From the NCBI RefSeq assembly GCF_005863245.1, contig NZ_VBUT01000014.1, positions 1-64,000 on the forward strand: a stretch of DNA of 64,000 nt. Direction: 5' to 3'. Positions 1 through 10,361 of this stretch are shown in pieces. Each line of letters starts with the position of its first letter. The first letter of the stretch is position 1. A model generated the notes under the pieces. That model saw only the letters and a program-made list of their open reading frames with translations, did not search any database and was not told the DNA's origin. Source of the stretch: Nocardia cyriacigeorgica. Lineage in GTDB: Bacteria; Actinomycetota; Actinomycetes; Mycobacteriales; Mycobacteriaceae. The position numbers and the translations under genes are program-made.

Positions 1-165
1 GCTGAAGGCCGCGCGGAGACGTTGATCGAACTGTTGGCGCTGAAGTTCGGGCCTGTTCCGGTAGAGGTGGCCATGGCTGTGGGCCGGGCAAGTTCTGAGC
101 AGTTGCATGTGTGGACGGCGCGCATTCTCACCGCGCGCAGTCTCGATGAAATGGGCATCGCCTGA
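1..165 (+). CDS. C-terminal fragment of a Rpn/YhgA-type nuclease-like protein (5' end outside window)
   Basis: The frame is open from the first base to a TGA at 163-165, giving 54 residues. The piece contains LIELLALKFGPVP followed by a helical tail with a conserved-looking tryptophan (HVWTARILTA). This resembles the C-terminal tail found in Rpn family (recombination-promoting nuclease / YhgA-like transposase) proteins of actinobacteria, which ends in a 'LL.LRFGPVP...W..R.L.A..L' pattern. The catalytic PD-(D/E)XK part would lie upstream and cannot be seen. The family call is from recollection of the tail pattern only; the reading frame itself is clear. Confidence 0.5.
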   Translation, partial: AEGRAETLIELLALKFGPVPVEVAMAVGRASSEQLHVWTARILTARSLDEMGIA

Positions 166-254
166 TCGGATCGCATTGCGCACGCAGCGGTGCGCGAACT
201 GGATCTGGAAAACCGGCACCTGTTCCGCATACGCGACCCTGCCGAACACAAAGA

Positions 255-290
255 AACCGGTGCAGATCGAAATCCCGACCCGCACCGGTT
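255..290 (-). terminator. Rho-independent-type terminator of the fadE24-fadE23 operon
   Basis: AACCGGTGC at 255-263 pairs perfectly with GCACCGGTT at 282-290 around an 18-nt loop. Read on the minus strand the stem is followed by a T-rich stretch (TTTCTTTG). It lies 16 nt beyond the fadE23 stop codon, as expected for the end of that leftward operon. Confidence 0.6.
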
Positions 291-305
291 CCACTGTTCA
301 ACCTC

Positions 306-1529
306 TTACTTCAGCTCAGCACTGGTCTTCCCCAGCACCCGCCGCGCGACGATCAGCTGCTGGATCTGCTGGGTCCCCTCGAAGATGTCGAGAATCTTCG
401 AGTCCCGGCCCCACTTCTCCAGCAGAGTCCGCTGCGAGTACCCGAGCGGCCCGGCGAGTTCGACGGCCTTGAGGGTGACGTCGGTGCCGGTGCGGCCGGC
501 CTTGGCCTTGGACATGGAAGCCTCGAGGGAGTTCGGCTTCTTGTTGTCGGCCATCCAGGCGGCGCGCAGGGCCAGCAGGTAGGCCGATTCGTAATCGGCT
601 TCCATGCGCAGGAATTCGGCGGCCGCGGCGGGCTGGTTGTTGGCGGGGATGTCGTAGGACGGCTCGATGCCCGCGTCCTTCAGGACCGCGCGCAGCTCCT
701 CGAGGGCGGCGCGGGCGACACCGACGGCCATGGCTGCGACGAGGGGGCGGGTGTTGTCGAAGGTCTGCATGACCCCGGCAAAGCCCTTCTCCACGTTGAC
801 TTCCGGGCTGCCGAGGATGTTGTCCTTCGGGATCCGGCAGTCCTGCAGCAGCAGCACGGCGGTGTCGGAGGCCTTGATGCCGAGCTTGTGCTCGAGCCGC
901 GCCACCGACAGGCCGGGAGCATCACGCGGCACTACGAACGACTTGATGGCCGCGCGGCCGAGGCTGCGGTCGACCGAGGCCCACACCACGATGTGGGTGG
1001 AGCGCTCACCGGCGGTGACGAAGATCTTCTCGCCGTTGAGGACCCACTCGTCGCCGTCGAGCACGGCGGTGGTGGTGACGGCCGCGGAGTCGGAGCCGAA
1101 GGACGGCTCGGTGATGGCCATCGACGCCCACACCTTGCCGAAACGCTTGAGCTGCTCATCGGTGGCGACGGCCGCGATGGCGGCGTTGCCGAGGCCCTGG
1201 TAGGGGATCGACAGCATCAGGCCGACGTCGCCCCACGAGGTTTCCAGGGCGTTGAGCAGCGCGGACATATTGCCGCCGTTGGTGTTTCCGAGCAGCTCGG
1301 TGGCATGCGCGTCGCTGTCGTCCTCGCGGCCGCCCGCGGCGCCGCCGATCTTCTGGGTGCCGGAGTCGGCGAGACCTTCGACCATGGCGGCCATGGTGTC
1401 GAGCTCGACCGGGTACTCGTGCTCGGCGAGATCGTATTTACGCGAGATGGGGCGGAAGATCTGCGCGGCGACCTGATGCGCCTGGTTGGCGCTGGCCCGC
1501 AGCTTCTTGGGGAGTTCGAGATTGATCAT
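306..1529 (-). CDS. fadE23: acyl-CoA dehydrogenase, FadE23-like
   Basis: 407-residue acyl-CoA dehydrogenase, a flavoenzyme introducing the alpha-beta double bond into acyl-CoA thioesters. The N-terminus (MINLELPKKLR, then ARKYDL-type sequence) and full length match the FadE23 branch of mycobacteria. The FAD/substrate region includes MAITEPSFGSDSAAVTTTA, and the C-terminus has IFEGTQQIQQLI, placing the expected catalytic glutamate at residue 384. It starts 33 nt downstream of fadE24 on the same strand, so the two are cotranscribed; in mycobacteria the homologues are also adjacent. FadE pairs of this kind can form heterotetramers, which is inferred here, not shown. Substrate is unknown. Confidence 0.85.
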   Translation of the reverse strand: MINLELPKKLRASANQAHQVAAQIFRPISRKYDLAEHEYPVELDTMAAMVEGLADSGTQKIGGAAGGREDDSDAHATELLGNTNGGNMSALLNALETSWGDVGLMLSIPYQGLGNAAIAAVATDEQLKRFGKVWASMAITEPSFGSDSAAVTTTAVLDGDEWVLNGEKIFVTAGERSTHIVVWASVDRSLGRAAIKSFVVPRDAPGLSVARLEHKLGIKASDTAVLLLQDCRIPKDNILGSPEVNVEKGFAGVMQTFDNTRPLVAAMAVGVARAALEELRAVLKDAGIEPSYDIPANNQPAAAAEFLRMEADYESAYLLALRAAWMADNKKPNSLEASMSKAKAGRTGTDVTLKAVELAGPLGYSQRTLLEKWGRDSKILDIFEGTQQIQQLIVARRVLGKTSAELK

Positions 1530-1562
1530 GGTTGGAATCTCCTGAAGTAACGAACGGGCCGG

Positions 1563-2972
1563 TCAGACGAGCACGACACCTTCGGCGACGCCGATGCCGC
1601 GCAGATCGCGGTACCAGCGCTCGACCGGGTGCTCCTTGGTGTAACCGTGGCCGCCGAGCAGCTGCACGCCGTCGAGGCCGAACTGCATGCCCTTGTCGGT
1701 GGCCAGCTTCTTGGCCAGCGCGGCCTCGCGGGCGAAGGACAGCCCCTGCTCGGCGCGGGAGGCGCCACGTAGCGTCACCAGCCGCAGGCCGTCGAGCTCG
1801 ATGGCGATATTGGCGACCATGAACGCGACCGCCTGGCGGTGCGAGATCGGCTCGCCGAACGCTTCACGCTCGTTGACGTAGGGGATCACGTAGTCGAGCA
1901 CGGCCTGACCGGTGCCGACGGCCAGCGAAGCCCAGCCGAGGCGAGCCAGTCGCACGGCGTCGGCGTAGTCCTCGGCGTGCTGCTTGCTGTCACCGTCGCC
2001 GAGCAGCGCGTCGGTGCCGACGGCGACGTTGTCGAGGATGAGCCGGCCGAGGCCTGCGGCCCGCAGACCCATGCTCGGGTCGGCCTCCACGACCAGGCCC
2101 TGTGCGTCGGACTCGACGATGAACAGCGCGGGGCGCCCGTCGAGTTCGGCGCCGACGATGAACAGTTCGGCGTCGGCGGCGGCCGGGACCAGGCTCTTCA
2201 CACCGGAGATGCGGTAGCCGCTCGGCGAGCGCACGGCCTTGGTCTGCAGGGCGAACGGGTCGAACAGGGCGCGCGGCTCGCTGATCACCACGGAGGCCTG
2301 CGGCACGTTCTCGCCGGTGAAGGCGGGCAGGTAGGTCTGCTGCTGCGCGTCGGTGCCCCACTGCGACAGCGCGACCGCGACGCCGCTGGGCGCCAGGATC
2401 GGCAGCGCGAGACCCATGTCGCCGTGCGCGAGCGCCTCGGCGACCATCGAGTTGGTGACGGCACCGCGCTCGCTGGCCGCGCCCTCGAGCTCCTCGGGGA
2501 CGTTGATCAGCGTGATGCCGAGTTCTGCGGCGCGGCCGAGCAGATCCTTCGGCGCGGCGGCGGCCTCGTCGGCGTCGTGCGCGGCCGGACGCAGGATCTC
2601 GGCGGCGAACTCGCGCACCGTCTCGACGATCATCTGCTGTTCGTCGGTGGGGGTGAGGTCGAAGTAGTCCTTGTTCTTGGCCTCGTTGGTGGCCAGGCGC
2701 TTGGGCTGCCCGCCGCCGGCGACCTTGTTGAACGCGCGAGTGGCGGCGCCGAGGGTGCGGAATCCGGTCTTGGTGCCTTCGTAGGTGACCCGCTCGATCG
2801 GCTTGCGCAAGTTGTACTTCTCGGCGAGCTCGGACCCGGTGAGGGTCGTCATCACCCGCATCGCCGCGCCCATCCAATCCCGCTTGGGTTGGTTCAGGCC
2901 GACCGCGGAATCCTGGCTCCGGCCGGAATCCGGACGTCGCTTCGTCGCGCTGTCTCGAGTGCTCATCATCAC
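1563..2972 (-). CDS. fadE24: acyl-CoA dehydrogenase, FadE24-like
   Basis: 469-residue member of the acyl-CoA dehydrogenase family, partner of the downstream fadE23. It has the N-terminal extension typical of FadE24 (about 100 residues before the FDLTPTDEQQMIVETVREFA helix) and ends abruptly at RDLRGIGVAEGVVLV, so the usual EGT.QIQ active-site tail of single-subunit enzymes is missing. This ending is characteristic of FadE24 and suggests it works with FadE23 in a complex (inference). The first codon here is GTG at 2972, but ATG at 2969 or 2966 also fit, with an AGG ribosome-binding core just upstream favouring the last. Two palindromic operators lie 45-81 nt upstream of the start. Confidence 0.85.
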   Translation of the reverse strand: MMMSTRDSATKRRPDSGRSQDSAVGLNQPKRDWMGAAMRVMTTLTGSELAEKYNLRKPIERVTYEGTKTGFRTLGAATRAFNKVAGGGQPKRLATNEAKNKDYFDLTPTDEQQMIVETVREFAAEILRPAAHDADEAAAAPKDLLGRAAELGITLINVPEELEGAASERGAVTNSMVAEALAHGDMGLALPILAPSGVAVALSQWGTDAQQQTYLPAFTGENVPQASVVISEPRALFDPFALQTKAVRSPSGYRISGVKSLVPAAADAELFIVGAELDGRPALFIVESDAQGLVVEADPSMGLRAAGLGRLILDNVAVGTDALLGDGDSKQHAEDYADAVRLARLGWASLAVGTGQAVLDYVIPYVNEREAFGEPISHRQAVAFMVANIAIELDGLRLVTLRGASRAEQGLSFAREAALAKKLATDKGMQFGLDGVQLLGGHGYTKEHPVERWYRDLRGIGVAEGVVLV

Positions 2973-3016
2973 CTGTTTTCTCGGATGGGTGGGTGAGTGG
3001 GTGGTGGTCCCATTAT

Positions 3017-3053
3017 CTTACTCTTGAGTAAGGCTATCTTACTCCAGAGTAAG
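3017..3053 (-). promoter_or_regulatory. twin palindromic operators upstream of fadE24
   Basis: CTTACTC-TT-GAGTAAG (3017-3032) and CTTACTC-CA-GAGTAAG (3038-3053) are perfect 7-bp inverted repeats with 2-bp centres, repeated with a 21-bp period, two helical turns. Both are preceded by TAT. Such paired sites on one DNA face are typical of TetR- or GntR-class dimers binding cooperatively. The regulator is not encoded next to it and is not identified. Confidence 0.7.
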
Positions 3054-3132
3054 AAGAGCGTCGAGGGTTCGCGAATCTGTTGCCGAGTCGTTGTGCGGTA
3101 TCACAAAACAGGCCAACCGGGCGACGCGAAAA

Positions 3133-3160
3133 GGCCGGCCCACCGTTGGGTGGACCGGCC
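3133..3160 (-). terminator. Rho-independent terminator of the prfB-mscS-ftsE-ftsX operon
   Basis: GGCCGGCCCACC (3133-3144), loop GTTG, then GGTGGACCGGCC (3149-3160): a 12-bp stem with one mismatch. On the minus strand it is followed immediately by TTTT. It lies 34 nt past the ftsX stop. Confidence 0.75.
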
Positions 3161-3193
3161 TCGATCTGGTGCGCCTTCGGCGCGGTGTCACAC

Positions 3194-4098
3194 TTATTCG
3201 CGCACGTAGTAGCGCAAAGTGGCGTACGCCGTCACGGCCGCGAACGCGACGCCGACCGGTGCGATGATCAGCGCGGTCATGGCGATGTCGTCGCCGGTGA
3301 TGCGGGGAAAGACCTTGCTCGCGAACAAGTCGCCGAGCGCCCGGTCAACCACCAGCGGACGTGCGATGAACAGCCCGGCCACCGCGAGCAGCGAACCGGC
3401 CAGCGCCGCCACCACCGCCTCCAGCAGAAACGGCAGCTGGGTGTACCAGCGGGTGGCGCCGACCAGGCGCATGATGCCGACCTCGGTGCGCCGGGTGAAC
3501 GCCGCGATCTGCACCATGTTCGCGATCAACAGCAGCGCCGCCACGGCTTGCAGAATCGCCAGACCGAAGGCCGCGTTGCGCAATCCGTCGAACAGGCTGA
3601 CCAGCCGGTCGACGATGTCCTTGTCATTGCGCACCATGCCAACACCGGGCCGGTCGTAGAACGATTCGTAGATCGTCGGATACAGCTCGGCGTCGACCAT
3701 CTTCACCCGCAGCGAGGCAGGCAGCGGCGTATCGGCCACGTATTCGGCCAGCTCCGGCTGATCCTTGAAGGTCTTCTCCCTGGCCTCGCGGATCGCATCG
3801 TCCCGGTTGAGGAACTGCACCGACTCCACGCCCTCGGTGGCCTTGAGGTCGGCCATCAGCGACTTGCACGGTTCGAGCGAGCAGTCCGGGTCGTTGGCCG
3901 AGACGTCCTCGGTCAGGTACAGCCGCACCTCGAGCCGGTCGAGGAAGTACTGCTCGGTCTTGTCGGCGATCCGGACCGCCAGCAGACCGCCACCGAGCAT
4001 GGTGAGCGAGACCGCGGTGGTCAGGATCATCGCGATGGTCATGGTGACGTTGCGGCGCAGGCCTTCGAAGACCTCGCCGAACAGGAAACTCGCCCGCA

Positions 4099-4099
<1 letters not shown>
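3194..4099 (-). CDS. ftsX: cell division protein FtsX
   Basis: 301-residue inner-membrane partner of FtsE. FtsEX is an ABC-transporter-like complex that controls peptidoglycan hydrolases (RipC in mycobacteria) during division. The protein shows the expected plan: cytoplasmic N-terminus (MRASFLFGEVFEGLRRN), one membrane segment at about residues 20-45, an extracellular domain with cysteines (CSLEPCKSLM) and KDIVDRLVSLFDGLR before three C-terminal membrane segments containing the MRLVGATRW motif. Its ATG overlaps the ftsE stop by one base (TGATG), indicating translational coupling. Length matches the actinobacterial family. Confidence 0.93.
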
Positions 4100-4788
<689 letters not shown>

Positions 4789-4909
4789 GGGGAGCCAGTG
4801 TAACCATGGCCCACTCTGTGGCCGGGGCCCGTGAGCTGACTCACGAGCCCGATCATGCCCTGGTCAGCGCCGCGATCGGGGCGCTGTCAGGTTCGCGAAC
4901 CCGGGCGGG

Positions 4910-5062
4910 TCACGGGGTCGGCGTAGCCGTATGCACCGCTGCCGGAACGGTATTCACCAATGGCGCGGGCGGTGTGGGCGTGTCGGGTTTGACGAACAGA
5001 TACAGCACGAACGTTGCGACCCAGCTCCCCATCAGGATCGCCGTGGATTTACGCGGTCTCAC
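4910..5062 (-). CDS. small single-pass proline-rich membrane protein
   Basis: A 50-residue reading frame that starts with GTG at 5062, overlapping the last 14 nt of the MscS gene, and stops at 4910. A basic start (MRPRKS) is followed by one membrane helix at about residues 7-24 (containing WVATFVLYLFV) and a proline/threonine-rich tail (PDTPTPPAPLV). Mycobacteria have a small proline-rich membrane protein at the same place between their MscS-like gene and ftsE (the Rv3103c position), which supports this being a real gene. Function is unknown; GTG start and overlap suggest coupled translation. Confidence 0.6.
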   Translation of the reverse strand: MRPRKSTAILMGSWVATFVLYLFVKPDTPTPPAPLVNTVPAAVHTATPTP

Positions 5063-5926
5063 TGATACCTTCCCTGCGCAGCGCGGCGGCTACCCGGACC
5101 CGCAGCTCACGTCCTACTTCGAATTGCTTACCCGGCAGGGTGCGGGCGACCATCCGGATGTTCATCTGATCGACCGTGAGGTCTTCCACACCCATGACCG
5201 TCGGCTCGTCCAGCAGCAGCGGCTCGAGCCTGCGGTCACGGTAGGCCTCTTCGCCCACCTTGTGCAGGATCTCGTTCACCCGGTTGATGTCGGCACTGGC
5301 CGCCACCGGGACGTCGATCGCCGCACGTGCCCAATCTTTCGACAGATTCGTGACTTTCACAATCTGGCCGTTGGGCACGATGATCACCTGACCGTCGGCG
5401 TCGCGCAAGGTGGTGATCCGGAGGGTGACGTCCTCGACGGTCCCCTCGGCGGTGTCGGCGGCGCCGGTGACGTTGATGCGCACCACGTCACCGAATCCGT
5501 ACTGGCGCTCGGTGATCAGGAAGAACCCGGCGAGGATGTCCTGCACGATGCGCTGGGCGCCGAAACCCAAGGCGGCGCCGAGCACCGCGGCCGGAGCCAC
5601 CAGCCCGGTGACCGCGAACCCGAGACGCTGCAACACCTCCATGCCGACCAGCACATAGACGATGGTCAGCACCACCCAGGTGACCACCTGCGCCAGCGCG
5701 TGCCGATGCTTGGCCGCCTCGGTGCGCACCAGCGCGTCGCTGCTCTGGAAACTCGCATCGATCTTGCGGGTCACTCGGTCGCGCACGAACGTCGCGAACC
5801 GGCTGAACAGCACCGCGCCCAGGATCAGCAGCACGATCTCCAGGCCGGAGGAACGCAGCCATGGGGTGACGTCGGAGGAAACCGACAGCGCGTGGATCCC
5901 CGAACTCCGGATCCCCGGGGCGAACA

Positions 5927-5927
<1 letters not shown>
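5049..5927 (-). CDS. MscS-family mechanosensitive ion channel
   Basis: 292-residue small-conductance mechanosensitive channel, expected to release solutes on hypo-osmotic shock. It has an N-terminal membrane helix (IVLLILGAVLFSRF, about residues 28-45), a second helix at about 80-100, and the pore helix plus beta-domain signature GFGAQRIVQDILAGFF...RQYGFGDVV at about 140-170. The C-terminal domain is short and ends GISETA. The ATG overlaps the prfB stop by one base (TGATG), so expression is tied to release factor 2. The same gene order occurs in mycobacteria (Rv3104c position). Confidence 0.85.
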
Positions 5928-7051
<1,124 letters not shown>

Positions 7052-7092
7052 GGCTACCGGGCCGGTACGGCGGGGTGAAACCGCAGGGCAGG

Positions 7093-7944
7093 CTATCCGG
7101 AGACGGCACGCAACGCGCCGGGGCGGCGACCGTTGAGGGCGTCGAGCGCGGCGGCGGTGGCCTCGTCGGCGGGGAGATAGACGATGAGCTGTTGGTCGTC
7201 GTCGGCGGGCAGATCGAGGGTCTCGTAGGCCATCCGCAGCCCGCCCACCTCGGGATGCCGCATGCGGGTGACGCCGGTGACCGGCGGAAGGTTCGGCACG
7301 GTCTCGACGCGGTCGGTGAAGGCGGCGCCCGCGGTGATGGTGAGACGGTCGGCGAGGGCATCGATATGCGGATCCGCGCGGAACGGGCCCTGCTTCAAGG
7401 TGGCGACGAGGTGGTCGGCGACGCGATCCCAGTCGGGGAAGAACTCCTTGGCACGCGGATCGGTGAAGGCATAGCCGGCCAGATCGGGCAGTTCCTCGTC
7501 GAGCTGGCCGGAGGCGCCCATCAGCGCGCGGTAGCCCTCGGTGCAGGCCAGGATCTCGGTGAGCCGGTTGACGACGATCGCGGCGGTGGGTTCGAGCTGG
7601 TCGAGGATGGCGCGCACGGTGGGCCGTACCTCGCGGTTGGGCTGAGCGCCGCCCATGCAGGTGAATCCGGAATCGGCCTTGGTGAGCCGGTAGAGATGGA
7701 CGCGCTCGCTCGCGGTGAGGCGCAGGACGTCGGCCAGCGCGGACAGCACCGGAGGTGAAGGATTGCGATCGCGGCCCTGCTCGAGGCGGGTCAGGTATTC
7801 GACGCTCACCCCCGCCAGCGTCGCCAGCTCCGAACGGCGCAGACCAGGGGTGCGCCGGCGCGGCCCGCTCGGCAGCCCGACCTCGGCGGGAGTGACCGAC
7901 TCGCGCCGGGTGCGCAGGAACAGGCCCATCTCATTGGTGCTCAC
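7093..7944 (-). CDS. XRE-family transcriptional regulator with MmyB-type ligand-binding domain
   Basis: 283 residues. An N-terminal helix-turn-helix (LGLFLRTRR-type start, then LATLAGVSVEYLTRLEQGRDRNPS, about residues 38-62) is followed by a long C-terminal domain with the AIVVNRLTEILACTEGYRALM and LVVYLPADE-like pattern of the MmyB/MltR ligand-binding family. These usually repress a divergently transcribed oxidoreductase; here an FMN-dependent reductase starts 142 bp away in the opposite direction, fitting that role. The listed start is GTG 7944; ATG 7929 (MGLFLRTRR) is equally plausible and matches homologue length better. Confidence 0.8.
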   Translation of the reverse strand: MSTNEMGLFLRTRRESVTPAEVGLPSGPRRRTPGLRRSELATLAGVSVEYLTRLEQGRDRNPSPPVLSALADVLRLTASERVHLYRLTKADSGFTCMGGAQPNREVRPTVRAILDQLEPTAAIVVNRLTEILACTEGYRALMGASGQLDEELPDLAGYAFTDPRAKEFFPDWDRVADHLVATLKQGPFRADPHIDALADRLTITAGAAFTDRVETVPNLPPVTGVTRMRHPEVGGLRMAYETLDLPADDDQQLIVYLPADEATAAALDALNGRRPGALRAVSG

Positions 7945-8086
7945 TCATTCACCGTAATCACCTTCCCTGCGCTGAGAGTGGCCCTCGCACTACCACCCTC
8001 CGCGCGGTCTTCATCGGACTTGCGATCGCGGACAGAGTGATGAGCGAGCGACCGCGACGGTCGCACTCGATCCGAAGGAGAACGGC

Positions 8087-8677
8087 ATGACCACGCCACT
8101 GAAGCTCGCGGTGATCATCGGCAGCGTCCGGGACGGACGGTTCGGCCCGGTGGTGGCCGGCTGGTTGGCCGACCAGGCCCGCGCCCACGGCGGATACGAC
8201 GTCGACGTCATCGATCTGGCCGACTACGACATCCCGCTGGAACTGCCCGCCGTCCCGCCCGCCCTGAACCCGGACCCCGAGCGGCCCGCCGGAATGACGG
8301 TCCTGACCGAGCGGCTCTCGGCGGCCGACGCCTACGTCATCGTCACGCCCGACTACAACCGCAGCTTCCCGGCCTCGCTGAAGGCGGCCATCGATTGGCA
8401 CTTCACCCAATGGCAGGGCAAGACCATCGGGTTCGTCGGGTACAGCGGCGGCAGCGGCGGGCTACTGGCCATCGAAGGGCTGCGGCAGGTGTTCAACGAG
8501 CTCGACGCCCACACGCTGCGCGAATACGTGTCGTTCCCGCGGTACTACCTGCTCTTCGATGAGAACGGGGCGCTGCGTGAACCGGCCGAGCCGGCCGGGG
8601 CGGCGCGCACGATGCTGGATCGGCTGCACTGGTGGGCGTCGGCGCTGGCGGCGGCCCGATCGGTTCCGGTCGCCTGA
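8087..8677 (+). CDS. NADPH-dependent FMN reductase family protein
   Basis: 196-residue flavodoxin-fold oxidoreductase. The N-terminal GSVRDGRFGPVV loop (residues 12-23) binds the FMN phosphate, and VTPDYNRSFPASLKAAIDW (about 87-105) is the family signature. Such enzymes reduce FMN or quinones with NAD(P)H in the cytoplasm. A clear AAGGAG ribosome-binding site precedes ATG 8087. It is divergent from the XRE/MmyB regulator; an inverted repeat GCGACCG-CGA-CGGTCGC at 8048-8064 just upstream could be an operator or leader hairpin. Confidence 0.85.
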   Translation: MTTPLKLAVIIGSVRDGRFGPVVAGWLADQARAHGGYDVDVIDLADYDIPLELPAVPPALNPDPERPAGMTVLTERLSAADAYVIVTPDYNRSFPASLKAAIDWHFTQWQGKTIGFVGYSGGSGGLLAIEGLRQVFNELDAHTLREYVSFPRYYLLFDENGALREPAEPAGAARTMLDRLHWWASALAAARSVPVA

Positions 8678-8887
8678 TAGCGCCGGTTCGGTGGCGGGCA
8701 GGATCGTCGAATAGTCGCCGGTCGACGTGTTCGGCCGACCGGCGACACGGCCGTCCTCGGCCGCGGCCACGAGCTGTGCGAATCCGGCCGCGTGGTGGGC
8801 GCCGCCGTCAGCCGGTGGGTGCGGGCTCGGTTGCGTGGCTGCGGTGGCAGTACTGGGCTGCGGCGGGTTTCCGGATAAGGTTTTGAG

Positions 8888-9673
8888 GTGGCCGCGCACA
8901 CTTCCGATCTCGAACTCGCCCTTCGGCTCGCCGATGCCGCCGACGCCATCACCAAGGAGCGTTTCGGTGCGCTCGATTTGAAGGTGGATGCCAAGCCGGA
9001 TCTGACGCCGGTCTCGGATGCGGATCTGGCGGTGGAACGGCAGATCCGCACGGTGCTCGCGCATGAGCGGCCGCAGGATTCGGTGCTGGGCGAGGAGTTC
9101 GGCGGTGACGCCGAATTCGCGGGGCGGCAGTGGGTGATCGACCCGATCGACGGGACCAAGAACTTCGTGCGCCGCGTCCCGGTGTGGGCGACGCTCATCG
9201 CGTTGCTGGAGGAGGGTGTGCCGGTGGTCGGGGTGGTGAGTGCACCGGCACTGGCCCGCCGCTGGTGGGCGGCCGCAGGTTCGGGTGCGTGGTCCAGCTT
9301 TCATCCGGGCGCGCCGAAACCGATCACCGTCTCCGCCGTCGCCGACCTCGACAACGCCAGCCTCGCCTTCTCCAGCCTGTCCGGCTGGCGTGACCGCGGC
9401 CTGCGGGAGAAGTTCATCGACCTCACCGACGAGGTGTGGCGGGTGCGCGGTTACGGCGATTTCCTCAACTATTGCCTGGTCGCCGAGGGTGCTGTCGATA
9501 TCGCCACCGAACCCGAGGTCTCGCTCTGGGATCTGGCTGCCCTCGATATCCTGGTCCGCGAAGCTGGTGGCACCTTCACCTCCCTCGACGGCAGGCCCGG
9601 CCCGCACGGCGGTGACGCAGTCGCCACCAACGGCCTGCTGCACCAGCCGGTTCTCGACCGCCTGACAGCCTGA
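8888..9673 (+). CDS. hisN: histidinol-phosphatase (inositol monophosphatase family)
   Basis: 261 residues; removes phosphate from L-histidinol phosphate, the penultimate reactions of histidine synthesis. Family metal-binding motifs are present: GEEFGGD (metal/water positioning), WVIDPIDGTKNFVRR and LWDLAALDILVREAGG. The length and the start 'ALDLKVDAKPDLTPVSDAD' resemble actinobacterial HisN rather than other inositol phosphatases. In mycobacteria hisN sits beside fadE24/fadE23, which agrees with the neighbourhood here. Start is GTG 8888, chosen because it gives the usual N-terminus; no strong ribosome-binding site is seen. Confidence 0.85.
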   Translation: MAAHTSDLELALRLADAADAITKERFGALDLKVDAKPDLTPVSDADLAVERQIRTVLAHERPQDSVLGEEFGGDAEFAGRQWVIDPIDGTKNFVRRVPVWATLIALLEEGVPVVGVVSAPALARRWWAAAGSGAWSSFHPGAPKPITVSAVADLDNASLAFSSLSGWRDRGLREKFIDLTDEVWRVRGYGDFLNYCLVAEGAVDIATEPEVSLWDLAALDILVREAGGTFTSLDGRPGPHGGDAVATNGLLHQPVLDRLTA

Positions 9674-9674
9674 G

Positions 9675-10193
9675 CTACGCCCGCCCGAGCCGCTTCTCCA
9701 GCAGCACGATCCGTTCGCAGCCCTGAAAGCGCGCAGGCAGCGGGGCTCTGCCGACCTCGGCGAAGCCTTGGGTGGCGTAGAACTCGCGCAGGACCTGATT
9801 GTTCTCGGCGGTGTCGAGCCGCTGCACAGACAGCCCGTTGGCGAGGGTGTATTCGGCGCAGAAGTCCAGTACCCGGCTGCCCAGCTGTTTGCCGCGGTGG
9901 GCCGGATCGACCATGAGCCCGTGCACGTATCCGGCCTCGGCGTCGGCCTCGCCCCAGAATTCCGGATCGCTCCAGATCAGACGCACGGTAGCGATGAGCG
10001 CGCCGTCGGCGCCGCGCCAGCGGAACCATTCACCGCGGGCGATCTCGGCGGCAATTACCTCGGGCGGGTATTCGCCCGGCCGCCACTGCTGGATGTCGTT
10101 GGCGAGCATCCAGTGGGCGAGTTCGTCGCGGAGATTTGCGATGCCTGGGGCGTCCGCCGCTGTCGCCGGAATCATCGGTGCGGGTCTGCTCAT
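9675..10193 (-). CDS. GNAT-family N-acetyltransferase
   Basis: 172 residues from ATG 10193. The acetyl-CoA-binding region is recognisable as VHGLMVDPAHRGKQLGSRVLDFC (motif A, Q/RxxGxG/A type, here RGKQLG), followed by LDTAENNQVLREFYATQGFAEVG (motif B). These enzymes move an acetyl group from acetyl-CoA to an amine; the substrate cannot be inferred. GTG 10214 is an alternative start, and ATG 10175 (MIPATAADAPGI) gives the most usual GNAT beginning. The gene is convergent with hisN with a single base between stop codons. Confidence 0.8.
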   Translation of the reverse strand: MSRPAPMIPATAADAPGIANLRDELAHWMLANDIQQWRPGEYPPEVIAAEIARGEWFRWRGADGALIATVRLIWSDPEFWGEADAEAGYVHGLMVDPAHRGKQLGSRVLDFCAEYTLANGLSVQRLDTAENNQVLREFYATQGFAEVGRAPLPARFQGCERIVLLEKRLGRA

Positions 10194-10361
10194 CCGACGA
10201 CATCCGAGCGGCACTCCGACCCGGGTGCAGCCACCACGTGATCGAGGTCCGACAGGTTCCGCAGGCTTGTTCGTTCCCGGATCGCGGTCCTCCCCGAAGC
10301 GTGTGTGCTGCTCCTCGGAGCTAGCTCGGGTAAGTAGCCGGTGTGCGCAGGCATGGGACGA

